Position numbers and translations under genes: made by a program. From Sodiomyces alkalinus F11 (Eukaryota > Ascomycota > Sordariomycetes > Glomerellales > Plectosphaerellaceae): a stretch of 64,000 nt of DNA. This document shows positions 56,990-64,000 of the stretch, piece by piece. Position 1 is the first letter of the stretch; every line of letters begins with the position of its first letter. The stretch covers positions 5,698,385-5,762,384 of the forward strand of contig NW_021167079.1 in NCBI RefSeq assembly GCF_003711515.1, in the 5' to 3' direction. The notes beneath the pieces are model-generated. The model was not told the origin of the DNA and made no database searches. It saw only the letters and a program-made list of their open reading frames with translations.

Positions 56990-58300
56990 AACGTAAAACT
57001 AACCGTGAGTAAAGGCGTGCTGCCAGAAATCTACGCCGACTATACTAAATAACTGACCCTACGACTTATTAATCGTTATTACGAAATAGAGCCGTAGCGG
57101 GAATTAACGGCGGCGGATAATATATAGATAGTCTTCCTTATTAGAATCTAAGCAGATACGGGGGATAAATATAACCTCGCCAGCGTGTAATTCTGATAGG
57201 ACCTTTACCTCTAGCGTATTCCGCGCTATCCATAAAATAACTATATATATACCGTTATATAAACCCTACCGCGGGCTTAGGTTCCGTATAAGTATAATAG
57301 GGGCGCCGACCTTTAGCTTAAGACGTGCTAGCGGGATAAAAGCGAATTATAACTGTATTAAAAACTCTGGGGCTAGATCCTGCGTAGGGCCGTTAGTATT
57401 CTCTGCCTGATTAGCAACCGAATTTTCGGCCCGGTAAACGCGCGACTAGCTAGGTAGGCGCCCGAGTATCTAGCTATTAATCTCCGTAATAGTAGTATTA
57501 TAAGTTATTAGAATAACGCGGTTAATAAATACTATATAGTCTGATAACGCCTAATCTAGTAAATTAATCGGGTAAATACGCCTATAAAGACGGACGATAT
57601 TGTAAAGAGTCGTGATAGTAGGGAAAAGGTTAATAGACCCGTGAAGAGTAGTATTATAGGAGAGATCCCGTAACCACTAAATAAATGCCTAATTATTAGG
57701 ATCGGTAGAGGTAACCCGTATATTCTCTGTTAGGCTAAGGATACCGAGTTATAGCTAGATAGAAGACCGCTAGAAGCAGGTATATATAATCTACGCCCTT
57801 CTATTATTCCGAATAACGGGCAGGATTTACATAAAATTGCCTCCAAAAATAACCGGAATACCGCTAAATAGATCGTCATAGCTTAGTATATCCCGTAACG
57901 TACAATTAACGGCCTTAAAATAGAACTTATACTATATAGGGACCTCGTCCTAAATAATAAGAGTAGTCTCCCGTAATAGTGTTATAAGGTCCGAATTCTT
58001 TAGCACGCTACACGTAAAGGAGTTATTAATCTATAAAGGGATCTTAAACCGCGAATAAGCCATATAGCTACCTTTAAGAAGAACCGCCGCGATGCTAGAG
58101 GACGCTATATAGAGGATAATCTGGCCGCGCGACCGGAAATAGGCGTAGAGACCACGATATATAAAGGTTTTACCCGTGCCGCTAGGTCCTTATAAGAAGA
58201 AACGACCGCGGTAAGACTTAACTGTAGCTATAACCTGGCTAACAACGGTAGCCTAGCCTTAGTTAAAGCGGCGGTAAATATCTTCGTATACCGTAGCCTA
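56990..58300 (-). pseudogene. PIF1-like helicase relic with many RIP stops
   Basis: In one minus-strand frame the helicase is readable in spite of stops. Walker A GPSGTGKTF is at 58166-58189. Then come AYSRFKIPL, a Walker B region with DEVP at about 57,939-57,956, and YKFYFKAVNCTLRDIL, IPVIFGGNF and ILPVIRNN. Stops fall exactly where Trp or Gln is expected, for example between LII and DEVP and just after DEVPI. TGG and CAG/CAA turned to TAG/TAA are what CpA-to-TpA mutation on both strands produces. The gene cannot make protein. Confidence 0.8.
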
Positions 58301-59149
58301 GGTATCGCGGTCGTAAGTCTCTATAACTAATAATATATTACCGGTCGTACTGTTAGGTGTAGGATATAAGGAAGACTTAGGAGGTACTAGGATATAGTAG
58401 TGGACTACGCAGTGGACTACCGGCTGACTAATGAGTGGATATTTATTATATAAGACAGGGAGCTAGACTATTCTAAAAGAAAGGGGTTAGCGATTATCTC
58501 TCCTCTACACTACCACCTACCTTTAAGATACTCTTCCTATTAACCACTAGTTAACCTATAGTTAGCCTCCCCTTATATAAGACTACGATTCTTATTTGTT
58601 ACTCCCTATTACCCTTTAGTCCTTATCCCTTCGGGGTAGACCTATATCTCCTTCTTAATAAGATAATCGCTCTAAAAGCGGATAGCGACCGTTAGACAGG
58701 ATTCGGTATATCTAGGATCTAATAGTCGAATAATAATCGGCCACTAGAGGCTTAGTCCGATAATAGTGTTCGTATTGATATTAGCGATCCTTAGCCTAAT
58801 TAAGTATCTTCGTCGTTAGCGGCCGAATAGCTAACTAACTATAACCCTGCCACTAATAGCACTACTCGGCTATAGATAATCAGCAGTATAAGCAGTGTTA
58901 TTAGTCTTTAACCCGAGTTTTAATTAAATTTTCCTTTTAGTCCTATAATCTCGGAGAATACCCCGATTCCACCTTATATATCTAGTGCTATAGATATAGA
59001 TATAGATTAACCGTAGACTAGCTTAGGGTCTTATAAGACCACGATAGGTATTAACCTAAATCAGCTGTATACGGGAAGTTAATAAGATTAAGAGAATCGT
59101 TTACCTCTAATTTTATATTCCCGACCCTAATCACTAGTTAAACCATAGT

Positions 59150-60290
59150 TACCTAGTCTTAGGAAGCTAGAAGATCTATTAGCTAAAGAGAATATACAGC
59201 TTAAATAAGAGAGATAAGAATAGTAGGCTCGTAAATAAGAGCGCTAGCGTTAATAATAGCTATACGATTAGTTAAAGAACGTTCGGTAGTAACGTGCCGA
59301 TAATATAGCCGCTACTTAATAGTAGGCGAATAATACCGACGATTCTAGTTAGGTAACTATATATTTATATCCCCTACCCCTAACTCCTAGTAATTCAGCT
59401 ATACCCCCGCCTAATATACCTATAGTATCCAGTCAGGCTTTATAGCCCTACTAATCTATTTAAAATTATTAACTCATTCCCGTCTAAATAGCCGCTACTC
59501 TATAGCCGACTACTTCGGAGAACCCTACTTTTTCGAAACTTAATATACTAAATCCCTATTTTTCCGCTACTTCGTAGGCTTAATATAAATCTTTTATTAC
59601 GTAGATATAGTAGATTCGTATTATTAACCCTACTCTTAACGATAATACTAACCGTATTATTTTCACTAGATAGTGCCTTATACCCTCCTTACGATAGGAT
59701 TATAACTTAGAAGCCGACCGACGGTAGCCTAACGGTAGGCCGTCTTAAGACGAAGTTTTAGCTTAGCTCCGCGATTAGATACTAGATAATAATACTCGAG
59801 TTTTACGGGCGGTTTAACGTATATTCTATAAGGACTTACAGTAGGGTCCTTATTAATCCTATAATAATTTTAAAGCTAAGTAGCGATTACTCGAATCCGA
59901 GCTCCCTATTCCCCTACCGGAGATTATCGGTATTACATCTATAATTACGAAATTACGAGATAATTTACGCCCTTAGATTATACTAGGCGGCTTACCTATA
60001 ACGTATTGTAAATTAGATTAATAGGCTAAATAGGCCGAATCAGTTCTTACGAAAAGTGGTAAGTACGTAGTTAATTACTAGTCGCGTAATAATTATTCTT
60101 AACGTTATGGTCGTAATAACGATTTCTGGGGAACTAAGCGTTTTTATAATAACGCCGCTAATATCACTACTACCTAATAGTAAAATCCTTAGCCTATTTC
60201 CGTATCTTTAATTCGTCGTCCTATTAGTAAGATCACTTATTTTAAATATCGTGCGAAGGGCTATTACGCTAATACTTACCCGTAAAGACG
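59150..60290 (+). pseudogene. gag-like relic with destroyed zinc knuckle
   Basis: A broken frame begins with a helical segment (KLEDLLAKENIQL) and ends with a nucleocapsid zinc knuckle at 60238-60282. The spacing is that of CX2CX4HX4C, but all four metal ligands read Tyr (Y-FK-Y-RAKG-Y-YANT-Y). Cys to Tyr is TGY to TAY and His to Tyr is CAY to TAY, both RIP changes. Confidence 0.7.
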
Positions 60291-60429
60291 TTTTTTTTTA
60301 TCTAGCTAATAGTAGACTATTAGTAGTTTAACTAAACCTCCTCCTACTACTAGCTCTAACACTACCCTTATCCCTACCTATATTATAGAGTTATATAATA
60401 ATAACGATTAGGAATTATCCCCGCTATAG

Positions 60430-63400
60430 CTAAGCACTACTAACTCCACTATAAAGGTTAAAGTTAGTCTACGGCGGGGTAAAGAATAGATTAAGATCCT
60501 AGCTTTACTTAATAGTGGTATAGAATTTAGTCTAATCGACTATTCTCTTTTAGGAGCCACTGGTAGCTTAGCGGCTAGCCTAGTATAGAATCTCTCTTAG
60601 ACTTTAGGTAGAGCCGATATTCAGATTTGGACTTATAGCACCACCACTATACTTTTTAAGGCGACCGATAGTTAGGCGGTTACTAAACTACAGAAGGAGG
60701 AATTTCGAATTATTAATATTAATACGAATATAAAACATAAAATCATTCTAGGCGGCACTTAGCTCCACGCCGTTAACCCTACTATTAACTAGCGGACTAA
60801 TGAGTAGATTTACCCTTTATCCCCTGAGTATTTTTCTCTTATCTTTATACCGAAGCAGATTTATTCGGCTAAACGTAACGCGCGTTATACTATTATTTTA
60901 TCTATAAACGAATATCTTTCTTCTTTACCACGGATTAGCAGAGTTATATTATCAGCTACTTAATAGGAGCAGCCTAGTAATTTAACCGTTAATTCTAATA
61001 TTCCTCCCTATTTACGTAATATTCCTACTATTTATCACGAGTTTAAAGATATTTTTAATATCGATCGAGTAGCGTTACTTCCTANNNNNNNNNNNNNNNN
61101 NNNNNNNNNNNNNNNNNNNNNNNNNNNNNNNNNNNNNNNNNNNNNNNNNNNNNNNNNNNNNNNNNNNNNNNNNNNNNNNNNNNNNNNNNNNNNNNNNNNN
61201 NNNNNNNNNNNNNNNNNNNNNNNNNNNNNNNNNNNNNNNNNNNNNNNNNNNNNNNNNNNNNNNNNNNNNNNNNNNNNNNNNNNNNNNNNNNNNNNNNNNN
61301 NNNNNNNNNNNNNNNNNNNNNNNNNNNNNNNNNNNNNNNNNNNNGAAAACGGCTTTTCGCACGAAATATAGTCACTTCGAATACCTTATTATGCCTTTTA
61401 GACTTACTAATACGCCCGCTACGTTTTAACGGTATATTAACTAGACACTCTCCGGTCTTATTAATACTATTTATATCGTTTATTTAGATAATATCCTTAT
61501 CTATAGTTATTCCCTTACTAAGTACTGGTAGTATATTAAGTAGGTCCTACGCAAATTACGCGAATAGAACTTATACATAAACGCTAAAAAATATAGATTT
61601 AAAATTAATAAAGTAGACTTCCTAGGGTTCCGCTATAGCCTAACGGGTATTAAGATAGACCCCGATTATATAAACGCTATTATTAATTAGCTATAGTCTA
61701 TAACTATTCGCGAAATTTAAGTCTTTCTAGGATTTACGGGGTTTTACCGGCGTTTTATTTATAACTACTCTAAAATTATACGACTATTCACGGACTAATT
61801 ATAGATCGGCGGCTATATACTAGCCGAACTACTAAAAGATTTTTATCGTGCTTTTAAATAACTTAAGGATGCTTTTCTTTCTATACCCGTTTTACGATAT
61901 TTTAACCCCTTATTACTAACACGCCTTAAAACTAATACTTCTAATTTTACTACTAGTGCTATCCTAAGTTAACTAAAGGACCGCGTTTAGCGCTTAGTTA
62001 CTTTCCTTTTACATAAGCTTAAAGGCGCTAAATTAAAGTATACTACTCCGGATACCGAGCTTATAGCTATTATAGAGGTATATCGCTATTAGCGTTATTA
62101 CTTACTCTATAGCGCCTCTACTATTAACGTCCTAACGGACTACCTTAATTATTAGACGCTACTAGATAAACCTAAGCTTAGTAGTAAATATATACGCTAG
62201 CTTAATAAATTAGGCATTTATAATATTCGTATTATTCAGTAACCGGGTAATAAGAACTCTGCCGACGGTCTCTCACGGAATCCTCTTTATCTTCCCACTT
62301 CTAATAAACGTCTTATTACTACTTAGGAGGTGCTGGATAATTTTATATCTAAATTTCGGGTGGCTTATGCCTAAGCACCGGATAACTAATAACTACCTAA
62401 TATCCTTAACGATATTTACTAAGCTTAAAAAGAAGATAATTTTCTTACTTCCGGTAAATAGTTAATAGCTAATTAGCGAGAGCCTAATCTATAAACCCGT
62501 GGTACCGATAGTCTTATTCGATTCCGCGGTAGGGTCTATATTCTTCGATCTTCTAAGCTTTAGTTAATAATCCTTTAATTACACCACGATAATCCGACTA
62601 TAGGTTACCAGGGAATTATAAAGATATTAAAACGAATCTAATAATCTTTTTATTAGCCTAGAATATCGACGGATATTCGCTAATAAATACCTAGCTATCC
62701 TTTTTATTAATATACTAAATCTCGCACTTATACTCCTTATAGCGAACTAGCCCCTTTACCTATTCCGACCTAGCTATTTTAGTAAATTTTAATAGATTTT
62801 ATTACCGGCCTGCCACCTATTAAGTAGCCGGGGGGTAAGTAGAAAGATACTATTCTTATAGTTATCTACAGACTAACTAAATATTCCCTTTTTATTCCCA
62901 CCTCTAATAAGCTTATAGCTAAGGGGTTAGCGACCACCTTATAGCACTATATTTTTAAGGTGTATAGTCTGCCCGATAGTATTATCTCCGACCGTGGAAG
63001 TCTTTTTATAAGTGCTTTTTAGCGTACGCTATACGGCTTACTATAAGTTAAACGCCGCCTTTCCACTATATACTACCCGTAGACTAATAGCTAAACCGAA
63101 CGTATTAACTAAATTCTTAAGTATTACCTTCGCTCCTACCCTATATAATAATAAGATAATTAGGTTAATCTTTTAGACCTTACCGAATTTATATATAACA
63201 CGTTATAGTATTCCGCTACTCGTTATTTACCCGCTAAGGCCCTAATAGGTTATAGCCCGCGCGGCCCCTATACTCCTATACTATAAGTTAAACGGCCCTC
63301 TACGTTAGTAGAAGAGAGAGTAAAATAACTATCTCTTAACTATATATTAATTTATAAGTAACTATTACTTAGTAATCGGGTAATAGCTAACTATTATAAC

Positions 63401-63850
63401 CGTAAACACACACTAAAGGAGTTTTATTTACACGATAAGGTTTTAGTATCTACTAAAAACTTAAAAATTACACGCCTAAGTCGAAAATTATTATATAAAT
63501 ATATCGGGCCTTTCGAGATTATTAAGGTGATAGGTGATCACCGGTTAGCTTATAAGGTCGACCTCTCTAAGTATCTTCGGATTTATAATGTTTTCCCTAT
63601 TAGTTTACTCGAGTCTTTTAACTAAAATAGCCGTTAAGTGCCGGCTAAGCAGCTATTAGATATTAAAGGGGAAGAGGAGAATAAGTTTAAGGTTAAAAGG
63701 ATTTTAGGTATGCGCTAGAACCCTAAACGCTGCTACCGCGAATTTCTTATTAAGTAGGAAGGTTATCCTGTAGAAGAAAATACTTAAGAACCTAAGTTAT
63801 ATCTCTATAAAGATTTAGTCGCGGAGTATCTGTTTAATTAGGTAACCGCT
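60430..63850 (+). pseudogene. pol-like relic: protease, RT, RNase H, integrase, chromodomain
   Basis: Protease: LLNSGIEFSLID at 60,509-60,541, with Asn where the catalytic Asp of DSG belongs. Reverse transcriptase: after the gap, TAFRTKYSHFEYLIMPFRLT and YLDNILIYS at about 61,481, with Asn for the second Asp of YxDD. RNase H: KTDTSNF-like start near 61,925 then VTFL, and TDY near 62,138. Integrase: DFITGLPP near 62,795, SLPDSIISDRGS near 62,966, and NPFVE-like remnants to 63,260. Chromodomain: about 63,680-63,800, RILGMR, REFLIK and EGYPVEENT with stops where Trp is expected. Numerous in-frame stops show it is dead. Confidence 0.8.
61085..61344. other. Assembly gap (260 N)
   Basis: A run of unknown bases inside the reverse-transcriptase region. 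Frames reported across it are meaningless. The residues lost include the N-terminal palm and fingers of the enzyme. Confidence 1.
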
Positions 63851-64000
63851 AATTTATAGTTATTAGCGGTATAGTAATATTACTATTTTACTAAATTAAC
63901 TATATTCCTTTATATTACTATTTTATAGCTAATAATATCTAGCCGCCTATTTACGGTCTTTTTATTATTACTAGCCGCTATTTACGAACTTTATATTAAA

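Larger units (their letters stand above)
55079..58440 (-). mobile_element. Dead Helitron-like element (RIP-mutated), partial
   Basis: The strand-symmetric loss of CpA and TpG begins at its left edge. The minus strand encodes a PIF1-type helicase relic, the C-terminal part of Helitron transposases. The left edge, which would be the 3' end of the element in its coding sense, carries a 40-base imperfect palindrome at 55079-55118 around GTTGCCC-TA-GGGCAAC, followed at 55120-55145 by a C11-TTTAT-G10 hairpin. Helitrons end with a hairpin just before CTRR; CTAA occurs here in the right sense but the next base is not the expected T. The Rep domain is not seen, so the element seems truncated or interrupted near 58.4 kb by the retrotransposon. 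Confidence 0.55.
58450..64000 (+). mobile_element. Dead Ty3/gypsy chromodomain retrotransposon, runs off the right end
   Basis: Plus-strand order is gag with zinc knuckle, protease, reverse transcriptase, RNase H, integrase and chromodomain, which is the Metaviridae chromovirus layout. Each domain is readable through stops that sit at mutated Trp and Gln codons. The left LTR is not delimited; a TATATAAG box near 58,574-58,581 could be its promoter. No LTR repeat could be matched at 63,850-64,000, so the right LTR is probably beyond the window. A 260-bp assembly gap interrupts the reverse transcriptase. Confidence 0.8.

Noticed and set aside
61075..61375. Frames across the run of N
   Set aside because: Unknown bases cannot be translated; this is an assembly gap.
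1..64000. CRISPR arrays, operons, ribosome-binding sites
   Set aside because: This is a fungal nuclear sequence; no spaced direct repeats or bacterial gene organisation were seen.

Overview
This is nuclear DNA from a filamentous ascomycete (Pezizomycotina, most likely a Sordariomycete). The evidence is dense single-copy eukaryotic genes; short introns with GTNNGT donors, CTRAC-like branch sites and YAG acceptors; a fungal Dicer-like 2 gene; an ascomycete DUF7918 gene; and a 9 kb block at the right end that carries the CpA-to-TpA damage typical of repeat-induced point mutation (RIP). I rebuilt the spliced models by hand. Except where stated, the exon lengths sum to whole codons and the junctions restore the expected protein family.

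Left part (1-21,300): an empty left flank; sphingosine-phosphate lyase (-); a GT34 mannosyltransferase (-); a membrane RING-CH E3 ligase (-); a degraded protein kinase (+); proteasome subunit alpha-2/Pre8 (+); Dicer-like 2 (+); and a five-exon DUF7918 gene (-).

Middle (21,300-47,900): an AT-rich spacer holding a composite nuclear insertion of mitochondrial DNA; Rgp1 (+, Ypt6/Rab6 exchange factor) converging on a large WD40 protein (-); Rrg9 (-), calcipressin (-) and mitochondrial Phe-tRNA synthetase (-); a mitochondrial dicarboxylate-type carrier (+) whose signature lysine lies on a 5-nt exon; RNA polymerase II Rpb3 (-); the mitochondrial GrpE Mge1 (+); and an unrecognised six-exon protein with an internal tandem duplication (-).

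Replication-factor cluster (47,900-54,400): RFC1 (-), mitochondrial ribosomal protein uL16m (+) and RFC5 (+). RFC1 and RFC5 are subunits of the same clamp loader. The upstream region of each carries a G1/S-type promoter motif.

Right end (about 55,100-64,000): two dead transposable elements. One is a minus-strand relic of a PIF1-type (Helitron-like) helicase with a hairpin at its left edge. The other is a plus-strand Ty3/gypsy chromodomain retrotransposon that runs off the window and has a 260-bp assembly gap inside its reverse transcriptase. Nearly every Trp, Gln and Cys codon in them has been changed by CpA-to-TpA transitions. The surviving CpA/TpG sites are mostly followed by G or C.

No CRISPR array, operon or convincing tRNA was seen. 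The most interesting signals are fine-scale: GC-AG introns, a 5-nt exon, stop-free in-frame introns in Dicer, the context bias of RIP survivors, the mitochondrial insertion, and the linked RFC genes.
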